Made by a program: the position numbers and the translations under genes. Shown here piece by piece: positions 49,427 to 57,755 of a stretch of 64,000 bases of DNA. The stretch is from PALSA-1353 sp050012375. GTDB lineage: Bacteria; Planctomycetota; Phycisphaerae; Tepidisphaerales; Tepidisphaeraceae. Positions within the stretch are counted from its first letter, which is position 1. Every line of letters begins with the position of its first letter. The notes beneath the pieces were generated by a model. That model was not told where the DNA came from. It was given only the letters and a program-made list of their open reading frames with translations, and did no database searches. Where the stretch lies: NCBI GenBank assembly GCA_050012375.1, contig JBEKHH010000015.1, positions 28,739 to 92,738 on the forward strand. The letters are read 5' to 3'.

Positions 49427-51183
49427 CGGAGCAGGCCATTGCTTTCCATTTTCAGGGGCTCTTCCTGCAACACCACATTGTTATAGCGCAGCAGGGTCCC
49501 CTTGGATTTTTCAAGCTGGGCCAGAGCGATGTTGTAGTTGGCGATGGCCTCGGCCTCGTTCTGAAGAGACTGGGCCAGGGTGTCCTGAAGCTGAAGTTTG
49601 GTCTGAACGAATTCGGGAGTGAGCGGCTCGCCGCTGCGCTCGCGGGTGTTGATGCGCGTCAGAGCGTCCTCGGCGGCGAAGCGCGATCGACGGCTGGCGC
49701 GGATGATGTCCCAGGTGGTGCCCACGGCCCGGGCGTTGATCTTCACATCCACCGCAACCTGCTCGACGAAAGAGCGATATTGCTCGATCGCCTGCATGCG
49801 CTGGAGAAGCGATCGCCTCCAAATGGATCGGGCGGCACGATTCCCGATGGGAACTTGCAGCTTGAACCCGGCGGTGAATTCCCAATGATTGAAGTCGGCG
49901 TTGGTCTTGACGGCCCGCCCCAGGTCTCCCGCCGCCCCGTCCGGTCCGGCTGAGCCGATGAAATCCAACTCCGGAAGCAGGTTATTTTTGGCGACGCCCA
50001 CGGTCACCGTCGCCGCATCCACCTTCAACTGCTGCTCTCCCAGCTCAAAGCGGTTTTCCATGGCCGTGTCGATTTCATCCATCAGATCGAATTCGATTCG
50101 ATCCACCACCGGGGCATCGGCCGGCAGAATGATGACATTGGACGTGACGGGGTATTCGGGATCGCTCATCAGGGCCTTGAGTTCATCTGACAAATCACGG
50201 GCCTGCGCCTTGAAGGAGATCAACTGGCTTCGGCGCAGCTCAAGCTGCGTCTGGGCCTGGGCAACTTGGAGGGGGCTGACGTCGATACGTTGCGTCAGGC
50301 GGCTTTCCAGAATGTTGTACGTCGCTTCGGTTTGTGCGACGAGTTCCTGCTCGATCTGGATGTCGCGCTCGGCCTGGACGAGTTGCCAGTAAGTTTTCTC
50401 GATATCGGCGGCGTTTTTCTCGACCGCCTTGCGGAATTCCAGCAAATCGACTTTCTGGTTGATGCGATTGATCACGATCTGCGCGTGATTGACGTCATAG
50501 CCGAAGTTCCGGAGCAGCGGCTGATTCACCGAAAGGGTCAGATCGCTCTCATAAAACGGATTGAAAAGCGTCTGCTGGGGATTGAACCAGTTGTAGGTGG
50601 ATTGATATTGGAGCTGGACCTGCCCGCCGCTGGGAAGGTTCTGCTGAAGGCCGGTCTGGAGCGTGCCCTGTTCGGTATCGTTGGTGAGGGAGACAAACGG
50701 GCTTCCGCCGGTGAAGCTGTTGAAGATGTTCCCGCCGGTCAGGTCATTTTTGTTTTGATACTGAAGGTTGGTGAAGAAAGTGGGATCGAAGTTGGCGGAG
50801 GCCTCGATGACGCGGGCGCCCTCGATGGCGGGCTGATAGGCGGCGACCTTGACATCATGGTTGTTAGCCACGGCGCGATGGATGATCTCATTGAGGCTCA
50901 TTCGGACGATGGGGTCGGTATCCAAATCCGGGCCGGTGGAGGGGCGCACGGGACGGCCGTGAAGTTCCGTCTGCCCTTGCGAACCGATATCGGCGAAGGC
51001 GCCCTGGCGGGTAGTGGGCAGGGGGCGCATGGCCCGCGTTTTGTCCTGCGTCGCGTGGGTTCGCTCGTCCTGTTGGAAGAGTCGAGGATCGAAAACGTCC
51101 GGCGGCGCCAGATCACAGCCGATAATCCCCAAGCCCGTTGCCAATGCGATGATTCCCGCGCCAAGAGCAGTTCGGCAATCCAT
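49423..51183 (-). CDS. TolC-like outer membrane efflux lipoprotein
   Basis: A 586-residue member of the outer membrane factor family. The lipoprotein signal ALGAGIIALATGLGIIGC predicts a lipidated Cys at residue about 23. Two repeats of long alpha-helical hairpins (for example LEFRKAVEKNAADIEKTYWQ, ELVAQTEATYNILESRLTQ) and two beta-strand sectors (LQTGLQQNLPSGGQVQLQYQ, FTAGFKLQVPIGNRAARS) match the TolC barrel-tunnel design. It would connect an inner-membrane pump to the outside, but no pump gene is next to it. The start at 51183 is supported by the signal peptide and by a TATCAT box 6 nt upstream. Confidence 0.85.
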   Translation of the reverse strand: MDCRTALGAGIIALATGLGIIGCDLAPPDVFDPRLFQQDERTHATQDKTRAMRPLPTTRQGAFADIGSQGQTELHGRPVRPSTGPDLDTDPIVRMSLNEIIHRAVANNHDVKVAAYQPAIEGARVIEASANFDPTFFTNLQYQNKNDLTGGNIFNSFTGGSPFVSLTNDTEQGTLQTGLQQNLPSGGQVQLQYQSTYNWFNPQQTLFNPFYESDLTLSVNQPLLRNFGYDVNHAQIVINRINQKVDLLEFRKAVEKNAADIEKTYWQLVQAERDIQIEQELVAQTEATYNILESRLTQRIDVSPLQVAQAQTQLELRRSQLISFKAQARDLSDELKALMSDPEYPVTSNVIILPADAPVVDRIEFDLMDEIDTAMENRFELGEQQLKVDAATVTVGVAKNNLLPELDFIGSAGPDGAAGDLGRAVKTNADFNHWEFTAGFKLQVPIGNRAARSIWRRSLLQRMQAIEQYRSFVEQVAVDVKINARAVGTTWDIIRASRRSRFAAEDALTRINTRERSGEPLTPEFVQTKLQLQDTLAQSLQNEAEAIANYNIALAQLEKSKGTLLRYNNVVLQEEPLKMESNGLLR

Positions 51184-51189
51184 CCGAGC

Positions 51190-51217
51190 ATGATAACAAA
51201 TCAACAGCGCATGTCTC
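51190..51217 (-). promoter_or_regulatory. Probable leaderless promoter of the TolC-like gene
   Basis: Minus strand: GAGACA (51212-51217), 16-nt spacer, TATCAT (51190-51195), then 6 nt to the ATG. Confidence 0.45.
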
Positions 51218-51252
51218 GCCCTCCTGCGCCATTTTGCGCGCCGGCTGGACCC

Positions 51253-51282
51253 TTGTCGGAGGGCGGGGCGGCATGATATAAA
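51253..51282 (+). promoter_or_regulatory. Probable leaderless promoter of the Minf_1886-type gene
   Basis: TTGTCG (51253-51258), 18-nt spacer, TATAAA (51277-51282), then 7 nt to the ATG at 51290. Confidence 0.5.
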
Positions 51283-51289
51283 GAGGGTC

Positions 51290-51691
51290 ATGCCTCCTCC
51301 GGGCAAAGTCCCAAAGCAGATGGTTGCCGAACCCGGCATCGATCCACAGGTCTATCCGATGGCCGCGTACGAATTCGTGCATCAGGGGCTGGCGTACACC
51401 GTCCACCGGATCTACGGCCCGCCGAGGAACCCGCCGGTCAGCAGGCACGTTACCGGCCAACAGTTATGTCACGGGTTGAGGGAGCTGGCGACGAAGCAGT
51501 GGGGATTTCTGGCCCAGACGGTCCTTGGCCAATGGAACATCACCTCGACGTTGGATTTCGGGCAGATAGTGTATTCGCTGGCACGTCAAAAGGTAATGTC
51601 CACGACGCCGCAGGACAGCATCGAGGATTTCCGCGACGTTTTCGACTTCAAGAAAGCGTTTGAATCCAACTACCGTATCGCATCGAAATAA
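51290..51691 (+). CDS. Minf_1886 family protein (Planctomycetes/Verrucomicrobia-restricted)
   Basis: A 133-residue protein without signal or membrane segment. YPMAAYEFVHQGLAYTVHRI, SRHVTGQQLCHGLRELATKQ, VLGQWNITSTLDFGQIVYSL and SIEDFRDVFDFKKAFE match the conserved pattern of the TIGR04138/Minf_1886 family, which is known from Planctomycetes and Verrucomicrobia but has no defined function. It overlaps the next small gene by one base (TAATG), so the two are likely translated together. The gene is divergent from the TolC-like gene with about 105 nt between starts. Confidence 0.85.
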   Translation: MPPPGKVPKQMVAEPGIDPQVYPMAAYEFVHQGLAYTVHRIYGPPRNPPVSRHVTGQQLCHGLRELATKQWGFLAQTVLGQWNITSTLDFGQIVYSLARQKVMSTTPQDSIEDFRDVFDFKKAFESNYRIASK

Positions 51692-51888
51692 TGTCCACGC
51701 CGGAAAAACCGCCGGAAAAACCGCCGGGAGAGCCGCCGGGCCAAAAGGCGGAGGGGCCGCACCCGCGGCTGAAGGCTCGGCCGGGGCTGTTCAAAATGCT
51801 GTGCGTGGCCTACGCGCTGTGGATGGCGGCGCTGTTGGCGATGTATTTTTGGACGGTTTATCCGCTGCGGCATGCGGGGGGGCCGTAG
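51691..51888 (+). CDS. Small single-pass membrane protein
   Basis: A 65-residue protein: a Pro/Glu/Lys-rich cytoplasmic head (PEKPPEKPPGEPPGQK), then one hydrophobic helix (MLCVAYALWMAALLAMYFWT) and a short tail. Its ATG overlaps the stop of the Minf_1886-type gene, so it is translationally coupled to it. No family recognised. It may anchor its partner to the membrane (inference). Confidence 0.65.
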   Translation: MSTPEKPPEKPPGEPPGQKAEGPHPRLKARPGLFKMLCVAYALWMAALLAMYFWTVYPLRHAGGP

Positions 51889-51942
51889 GGACTCGGCCCG
51901 AGGCCGGGCTGGCTAAACAATGCGTCTTGGCTCTGATTGGGG

Positions 51943-51971
51943 TTCACAAGTCCTGCGCCGGCGAGTAGTCT
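51943..51971 (+). promoter_or_regulatory. Probable leaderless promoter of the M20 peptidase
   Basis: TTCACA (51943-51948), 17-nt spacer, TAGTCT (51966-51971), then 6 nt to the ATG at 51978. Confidence 0.55.
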
Positions 51972-51977
51972 TCGGGG

Positions 51978-53363
51978 ATGCTTCAAGCCGTTTTGCAAAC
52001 AGTTGACGCTCGCCGCGATCAGGCCGTTTCGGCGCTGAAGGAATTCCTGGCCATCCCCAGCGTCAGCGCGCAGCCGCAGCACAAGGCCGACATGCAGCGA
52101 TGCGCCCAATGGCTGGCGGAGCAGCTTTCGTTGGCGGGATTGGAAGTGAAGGTAATGCCCGTGGCCGGCGGGAAGGGGCATCCGGCGGTGGTGGCGAAGA
52201 ATAAACATGAGCCCGGCCGGCCGACCGTTTTGTATTACGGCCATTACGACGTGCAGCCGCCGGAGCCGCTTGAGTTGTGGACCACGCCGCCGTTTGAGCC
52301 GAGCATGCGCAACGGCGCCATCTACGCCCGGGGGGCGGCCGATGACAAGGGCCAGGTCTGGGCCCACGTGGAGGCGATTTTGGCGTGGCAGGCGCACGGC
52401 GGCTTGCCGGTGAACCTCACGCTGCTGATCGAGGGGGAAGAGGAAATCGGCTCGGAAAACCTCGGGGAATTTGTTGCGGCCCATCGTGTTGATCTGCGGG
52501 CCGACATTGCTGTCATCAGCGACACCATTCTTTTCGCGCGGGGAATTCCAGCCATCACCTATAGCGTGCGCGGGCTGGTGTACATGGAATTGACGGTGAC
52601 GGCGGCGGCGGTCGATCTGCACAGCGGCTTGTATGGAGGGGCCGTGCCCAATCCGCTGAACATCCTTTGCGAGCTGCTTGCCACGCTGCACGACCGTGAC
52701 GGGCGCGTGAACATTCCCGGGTTTTACGAGAAGGTGATCCCGCCGTCTGACGAAGAGCGGCTCATGTGGGCCAAGCTGCCGTTTGATGAAAAGCAATATG
52801 CGGCGGATTTGAAATTGCCCGCCCTGGCGGGAGAAATCGGCTACAGCGCGCTGGAGCGGCTGTGGGCTCGGCCGGCGTGCGACATCAACGGCATTACCGG
52901 CGGATACCAGGGCCCGGGGGCAAAAACGGTGATCGCATCCAAGGCATCGGCGAAAGTGTCGATGCGGCTGGTTCCGAATCAAGACGCCGTGGCCGTGCGG
53001 GATGCGTTTGCCCTGGCGATGCGGCAGCGCTGCCCGTCCTGCGTGAAGTTGGAGATGGAATGCTTCGGCCAAGCGCCGGCGGTTTTGGTGCCCCTGCACA
53101 GCCACGGGATCGATCTGGCCTCGGAGGCGATCAAAATCGGCTACGGAATTCGACCGGTGCTCATCCGTGGGGCGGCAAGCATTCCGGTCGTGGAGTTGAT
53201 CAAATCGAATCTCGGCATCGACACGCTCCTGGTGGGTTTCGCATTGCCCGACGATTGCGTGCATTCGCCCAACGAGAAATTCGACCTCGATGCCCTGCAT
53301 GCGGGAGCGCGAACGGCCGCGGCGTTGTATGAGCGTTTAGCGAAGTTGGAAGTAAGACGCTAG
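51978..53363 (+). CDS. M20 family dipeptidase
   Basis: A 461-residue zinc peptidase of the M20 clan. Metal ligands and catalytic residues are visible: His and Asp in VLYYGHYDVQPPEPLELW, Asp in YARGAADDKGQVWAHVEA, catalytic Glu pair in LLIEGEEEIGSENL, and later ligands in the DISDTILF-like (IAVISDTILFARGIPAIT) and C-terminal HSPNEKFDLDAL segments. The dimerisation lid lies between (DLHSGLYGGAVPNPLNILC). Likely role is cleavage of dipeptides or related amides in the cytoplasm. No signal peptide. Confidence 0.92.
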   Translation: MLQAVLQTVDARRDQAVSALKEFLAIPSVSAQPQHKADMQRCAQWLAEQLSLAGLEVKVMPVAGGKGHPAVVAKNKHEPGRPTVLYYGHYDVQPPEPLELWTTPPFEPSMRNGAIYARGAADDKGQVWAHVEAILAWQAHGGLPVNLTLLIEGEEEIGSENLGEFVAAHRVDLRADIAVISDTILFARGIPAITYSVRGLVYMELTVTAAAVDLHSGLYGGAVPNPLNILCELLATLHDRDGRVNIPGFYEKVIPPSDEERLMWAKLPFDEKQYAADLKLPALAGEIGYSALERLWARPACDINGITGGYQGPGAKTVIASKASAKVSMRLVPNQDAVAVRDAFALAMRQRCPSCVKLEMECFGQAPAVLVPLHSHGIDLASEAIKIGYGIRPVLIRGAASIPVVELIKSNLGIDTLLVGFALPDDCVHSPNEKFDLDALHAGARTAAALYERLAKLEVRR

Positions 53364-53475
53364 CGCGAAGGGCGAGCTTCGCCGCTTTGCGGTTCTGCAT
53401 TCACAGGCAGGATGACAACGCCAAAGCGATTTCCTATGATCTTTGCTGCTGGCAAGGAAAACGGAGACGGATTGC

Positions 53476-55293
53476 ATGCCCGTAGAAATTACGATGCCGC
53501 AGTTGTCGGACACGATGACCGAAGGAACGGTCGTGAAATGGCACAAGAAAGAGGGGGAGAAAATCCGCGGCGGGGAGGAAGTCGCGGACATCGAGACGGA
53601 CAAGGCGACGATGCCGATGGAGGCGTTTGATTCCGGGACGCTGGCGGTGATCGTCGCCGGGGAAGGGCAGAAGGTGATGGTGGGGCAGGTGATCGGAGTG
53701 ATCGCCACCGGCGCGGAAAACGCCGAGGAGATCAAGAAGAAATATGCCGCGGGAAGTTCAGCTTCTGCCCCAGCCGCCCCCCAGGCCGCAGCGGCAAAGC
53801 CCGCTCCAGCGCCCAAGCCCGCCTCCACGCCGATTCCGGCCCCGGCCCCCGCGACGAAGCCGGGGAATTATCAATTCGACATCGTCTTGATCGGCGGCGG
53901 TCCGGCCGGTTACGCGGCCGCCATTCGCGCCGGCCAGCTCAAAAAACGCGTGCTCTGCATCGAAATGGAAAGCCTGGGCGGGACCTGCCTGAATTGGGGC
54001 TGTATCCCCACCAAGGCGCTGCTCGACGACGGAGCGTTCATTCGCAAGCTTCGGCTCCACGCGGCCGAGCACGGCGTTTCTTTCAAGGACCTTTCAATCG
54101 ATTTTTCCAAGCTCATCAGCCGCAGCCGCGGCATCGCCGACAAATTGAGCAAAGGCATCGAGCACTTGTTTCGCAAATATGAGGTGAAGCGCGAAATCGG
54201 CGTCGGCCAGATATTGGCCCCGCATCGCGTGAAGATCACAAACGGACCCAACAGCCGGGAAGTGACGGCCGACCACATCATCATCGCCACGGGCGCCAAG
54301 GCCACGCCGCTGCCCGGCGTGAGTTTTGACGGAAAGAAGATCATCGCCTCGCGCGAGGCGATGAATCTGCCCAAGCAGCCGAAGAAAATCGCCATCATCG
54401 GGGCCGGTCCGATCGGGTGCGAATTCGCGGATTTTTACAATTCCGTCGGCACCGAGGTGGTCGTCGTCGAGATGCTCGATCATCTCGTGCCCAATGAAGA
54501 CGAGGACGTGTCGATCCTCCTGGAGCGCGTCTTCGCCAAGCGGGAAATCGACGTCCGCGTAAAAACCAAAACCGACAAGGTGGAAGTCACCCCAACCGGC
54601 GTGAAACTCACGCTGTCCGGCGCCAAGAGCGGCGTCGTCGATGCCGATGTCGTGCTCGTGGCGATCGGCATCACCGCCAACACCAACGGCCTGGTCGGCC
54701 CGGAGGCGAAACTGGAACTGGTCAAGGGCCGCGTGAAGGTCGATCCACGGTATCAGACGAATCTTCCCAATGTCTGGGCTGTCGGCGACTGCATCAGCGT
54801 CGTTTGGCCGGAGCAGCAAGGCATGGGCGGCTATCGCCATCCCGATCTCGCTCACGTGGCCCATCACGAAGCGGTCAACTGCGTCGAGCGCATCGCCGGC
54901 GTTTCGCAACATGCCATCGACTACAAAGCGATTCCCGGCTGCACCTACACGCACCCGCAGATTGCCAGCATGGGATTCAGCGAGCGCAAGGCCCGCGAAC
55001 TGAATCGAGAATTGAAGATCGGCAAATTTCCATTCAGCGCCAGCGGCCGGGCGCTGGCCCTCGGCGAGCCGGACGGTTTCGTAAAACTCATCTTCGACGC
55101 CGAGTATGGCGAGTTGCTGGGCGTACACATGATCGGCGAAAACGTCACCGACATGCTTGGCGAACTGGTCATCGCCAAAAAGCTCGAAGCCACCGAGGCG
55201 GAGATCATCGAAGCGATCCATCCGCATCCGAGCTTCAGCGAAGCGATCATGGAAGCCGCCGGCGTGGCCGATGGACGCGCCATTCACCTGTGA
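53476..55293 (+). CDS. lpdA: Dihydrolipoamide dehydrogenase with N-terminal lipoyl domain
   Basis: A 605-residue E3 enzyme that reoxidises dihydrolipoamide with NAD+ through FAD. Residues 1-80 form a lipoyl domain with the lipoylated lysine in ETDKATMPME (Lys 43). A linker rich in Ala and Pro (about 95-130) follows. The E3 part has FAD motif VLIGGGPAGYAAAIRAGQ, redox pair GGTCLNWGCIP, NAD motif AIIGAGPIGCEFADFYNS, and the C-terminal HPHPSFSEA with the active-site His-Glu. An E3 with its own lipoyl domain is known in some pyruvate dehydrogenase systems. E1 and E2 genes are not adjacent. Confidence 0.95.
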   Translation: MPVEITMPQLSDTMTEGTVVKWHKKEGEKIRGGEEVADIETDKATMPMEAFDSGTLAVIVAGEGQKVMVGQVIGVIATGAENAEEIKKKYAAGSSASAPAAPQAAAAKPAPAPKPASTPIPAPAPATKPGNYQFDIVLIGGGPAGYAAAIRAGQLKKRVLCIEMESLGGTCLNWGCIPTKALLDDGAFIRKLRLHAAEHGVSFKDLSIDFSKLISRSRGIADKLSKGIEHLFRKYEVKREIGVGQILAPHRVKITNGPNSREVTADHIIIATGAKATPLPGVSFDGKKIIASREAMNLPKQPKKIAIIGAGPIGCEFADFYNSVGTEVVVVEMLDHLVPNEDEDVSILLERVFAKREIDVRVKTKTDKVEVTPTGVKLTLSGAKSGVVDADVVLVAIGITANTNGLVGPEAKLELVKGRVKVDPRYQTNLPNVWAVGDCISVVWPEQQGMGGYRHPDLAHVAHHEAVNCVERIAGVSQHAIDYKAIPGCTYTHPQIASMGFSERKARELNRELKIGKFPFSASGRALALGEPDGFVKLIFDAEYGELLGVHMIGENVTDMLGELVIAKKLEATEAEIIEAIHPHPSFSEAIMEAAGVADGRAIHL

Positions 55294-55314
55294 TTTTTTG
55301 CAAGGAGGATTCTC

Positions 55315-55584
55315 ATGCGATTCTGGCTGACGATTGTTGCGGCGGGGCTGCTCCTGGGCGGATGCTCCTCGAGCACGTCCCAACAGGGCGTTGAGGCCAA
55401 CCAGGTTCCCGCGGCGGTTCAGGGCCCGTTCTATACCGAACACCCCTACGCGCAGATGAACAATCCCAAGCGGATTTCAAACGAGGACGGCTCGGTGAGC
55501 TACCAGATTCCGTACACCCGACCCGACGGCACCAAAGGTTCGGCTACCTACGCGCCGACCGGGGAATTGCAGAAGGATCAGTAG
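55315..55584 (+). CDS. Small lipoprotein
   Basis: An 89-residue protein with a type II signal peptide (FWLTIVAAGLLLGGC, lipobox LLGGC, Cys 17). The mature part is hydrophilic with NPKRISNEDGSVSYQIPYTR and no known domain. CAAGGAGGATTCTC precedes the ATG, a strong ribosome site. It follows lpdA by 21 nt and may be co-transcribed. Function unknown. Confidence 0.75.
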   Translation: MRFWLTIVAAGLLLGGCSSSTSQQGVEANQVPAAVQGPFYTEHPYAQMNNPKRISNEDGSVSYQIPYTRPDGTKGSATYAPTGELQKDQ

Positions 55585-55595
55585 GAAAAGAAGCC

Positions 55596-55817
55596 GTGAA
55601 AACGAAATCGGCAAAGGCCGCTTCATCGGATCCGGATGTTCGTCGCGAGCTGCGAGCGCTCAGGCAGGCCGCGCGCAGCGCCAGGAGACTGTCGCAGATC
55701 ACCGGCACGCCGTTCATCGTCGTGAAGAATGGCCGCATCGTGGACCTGAACAAAGGACGCAAGCAATCGGCCAAACAGAAAGAACTGGTAAAGCTTCTCA
55801 GGCCATTTGGAGCGTAA
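55596..55817 (+). CDS. Small basic protein, unknown function
   Basis: A 73-residue Lys/Arg-rich protein starting with GTG (VKTKSAKAASSDPDVRRELR). QITGTPFIVVKNGRIVDLNK could be a short beta-hairpin unit. It lies 11 nt after the lipoprotein and 8 nt before the ThuA-like gene, so it is probably part of the same transcript. No family recognised. Confidence 0.6.
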   Translation: MKTKSAKAASSDPDVRRELRALRQAARSARRLSQITGTPFIVVKNGRIVDLNKGRKQSAKQKELVKLLRPFGA

Positions 55818-55825
55818 CGAAAATC

Positions 55826-56482
55826 ATGAATCGAAAAGCACTCATCGTGTTCGGCGGTTGGGACGGGCATCAGCCAAAGGAAGTCGCCGAGGTTTTCCGC
55901 GGCCTACTGGCCAAGGAAAACTTTGACGTCGAAGTTTCCGACACGCTCGATGCCTTCAAAGACGCACCAAAACTCAAAGGCCTGAATCTCATCGTCCCGG
56001 TCTGGACGATGGGAAAGATCACGCCCGAGCAACTCAAGCCCGTCCTGTCGGCCGTCGAGGCCGGCGTCGGCATCGCCGGTTGTCATGGCGGAATGTGCGA
56101 TTCCTTTCGCGAAGCCACGGAATGGCAATTCATGACCGGCGGCCAATGGGTTGCGCATCCCGGCAACGACGGGATCGCCTACCGGGTAAAAATCGGCCCG
56201 CTCAAAAGTCCCATCACCGAGGGCATCGCGGATTTCGAGGTCAAAAGCGAGCAGTATTATCTGCACGTTGACCCGGCCGTCAAAGTCCTGGCGACCACGC
56301 GGTTTCCCGTCGCCGACGGCCCGCACATCGGCAACGGCCCCGTCGACATGCCGGTCGTCTTCACCAAGATGTACGGCAAAGGCCGCGTTTTTTACAATTC
56401 GCTCGGTCACCAGGCGAACATCGTGACTATGGCCCCGGTGCTGGAAATCATGCGGCGGGGATGCGTGTGGGCGGCACGGTGA
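55826..56482 (+). CDS. ThuA-like domain protein
   Basis: A 218-residue protein of the ThuA (trehalose utilisation, class I glutamine amidotransferase-like) fold. KALIVFGGWDGHQPKEVAEV, LNLIVPVWTMGKITPEQLKP, GVGIAGCHGGMCDSFREATE, WQFMTGGQWVAHPGN and KGRVFYNSLGHQANIV are typical, with the conserved GCHGG motif. In this family the Cys nucleophile function is not assured and many members act in sugar metabolism. Starts 8 nt after the small basic gene. The nearby genes do not identify a substrate. Confidence 0.85.
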   Translation: MNRKALIVFGGWDGHQPKEVAEVFRGLLAKENFDVEVSDTLDAFKDAPKLKGLNLIVPVWTMGKITPEQLKPVLSAVEAGVGIAGCHGGMCDSFREATEWQFMTGGQWVAHPGNDGIAYRVKIGPLKSPITEGIADFEVKSEQYYLHVDPAVKVLATTRFPVADGPHIGNGPVDMPVVFTKMYGKGRVFYNSLGHQANIVTMAPVLEIMRRGCVWAAR

Positions 56483-56604
56483 ATGGGCGGCGGCGATTTT
56501 CGAATATTCAAAAAACGCGCTCCCCGTTCGGCTGAGCTCACGGCCGAAGCCTTCGGGTCGCGGCTAAACGGAACAGGGAAACCGGATTCGGCATTAGAAA
56601 TAAA

Positions 56605-56634
56605 TCGGCCGGCACACCTCCGGTGTACCGGCCG
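56605..56634. terminator. Hairpin between convergent ThuA-like and HAD genes
   Basis: Stem TCGGCCGGCACACC / GGTGTACCGGCCGA (one mismatch) around TCC. On the minus strand it is followed by TTTATTTC, which fits a terminator for the HAD gene 68 nt upstream. A GCGGCTAAAC tail and GGCCGAAGCC arms of the palindromic family are just to the left (56540-56569). Confidence 0.6.
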
Positions 56635-56701
56635 ACAGAGTCTGCGACTCCTTTCGCATCCTTCCGTGATTCGCAGCCGCGCCGCTTCCAAGAGCGCGGC
56701 G

Positions 56702-57559
56702 TCAATTCCGATCGGCGGGCTGGACAGCGCCCGTATCCAGCAATTCCTCCAAGAACACCGCCAGTCCCTCGTCGCTATTTCGCCCAATGACCCTGGCGGC
56801 GCATTTCAAAAGGTCGGCATGTGAATTGCCCATCGCCACTCCCAGCCCGGCGTTGCTGACCATCGTGACATCGTTCACGCCGTCGCCGATGGCGATGATT
56901 TCCTCGGGCTTGACATGATGCCGGCGGGCGACGTGCAAAATCCCCTGCCATTTGCTGACCGACGGATCGAAAACCTCCAGGACGCTGACATCGCCTCCCA
57001 GGAAGCAATGGCTCATGATGCGGTCGCCAAAAACCTCTTCCAGCTTGGCGTGAATGGGCCGTGCGATCTCCGCCGGCCCAACCATCCCGACGCGGATGGT
57101 ATGCTCGTGCGAATGCCGCGACAGATCACTCACGCGGCGAATGGACACGTTGGTGATTCTCAACCATTGCTCGGTGGTGCGATGCAATTCGATGCCGCCG
57201 GTGATGAGGTAATCGACGCCGGCGGCGGCGGTATCCTGAAGCGCCAGGGCCGCCTCGCCGCGCGATTCGAAAAATGCGCACAACTCTCGGGCCAGCTCAG
57301 GATTCATCAGCTTCCGATGGAGGGTGACCCGCTGGCGGGTGTCCATCACCATGGCCCCGCCCACAAAAACCGCCGAGTCATAATGTTCGATGGCATCGAG
57401 CACAGTCTTACACTCGGTAAAATTCCGGCCCGTCGCGAAGCAGATCAGCAGCCCCGCTCCCAAGGCCCGATGAATGGCCGCTTTCGTTCGCGGCGTCACC
57501 TGGCTGCTGGGGGACAGGAGAGTCCCGTCCAGGTCGATGGCGATCATCTTGTACTTCAT
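56702..57559 (-). CDS. Cof-type HAD-IIB phosphatase
   Basis: A 285-residue haloacid dehalogenase superfamily hydrolase. Motif I is AIDLDGTLLSPSSQV (nucleophile and acid Asp), motif II FATGRNF, then the Cof-type cap, motif III KWQGI with Lys, and motif IV IAIGDGVNDVTMVSNAGLGV with the Mg-binding Asp pair, followed by AMGNSHADLLKCAA. Members dephosphorylate sugar phosphates, flavin or PLP; the substrate is open. The ATG at 57559 is preferred over the longer frame to 57715, whose first residues derive from repeat sequence. Confidence 0.9.
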   Translation of the reverse strand: MKYKMIAIDLDGTLLSPSSQVTPRTKAAIHRALGAGLLICFATGRNFTECKTVLDAIEHYDSAVFVGGAMVMDTRQRVTLHRKLMNPELARELCAFFESRGEAALALQDTAAAGVDYLITGGIELHRTTEQWLRITNVSIRRVSDLSRHSHEHTIRVGMVGPAEIARPIHAKLEEVFGDRIMSHCFLGGDVSVLEVFDPSVSKWQGILHVARRHHVKPEEIIAIGDGVNDVTMVSNAGLGVAMGNSHADLLKCAARVIGRNSDEGLAVFLEELLDTGAVQPADRN

Positions 57560-57699
57560 GACCTCACCATCGCCGAATCGGCCATAGCTAGCAAGATGTC
57601 CATGAAAGTGCAAAGAATTGGGCAGTTTTCCACAAGCTGTAGTATATGCGCCGTCGGCACACCTATTAGGATGGTCTCGTCGGTTGGTGGTATTTCGAG

Positions 57700-57723
57700 G
57701 CCCAGGGATAGCCATCCCTGGGC
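57700..57723. repeat. GCCCAGGGAT palindrome
   Basis: Arms GCCCAGGGAT and ATCCCTGGGC around AGCC, followed on the plus strand by TTTTATTT. It is of the AGCC...GGCT family. On the strand of both flanking genes (minus) no T-run follows, so it is not an obvious terminator for the antiporter transcript. Confidence 0.7.
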
Positions 57724-57755
57724 TTTTATTTGATGGATACGCCTTTCACGGATGC

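Noticed and set aside
57700..57730. Terminator for the antiporter transcript
   Set aside because: The T-run follows on the plus strand only, whereas both neighbouring genes are on the minus strand; kept as a repeat.
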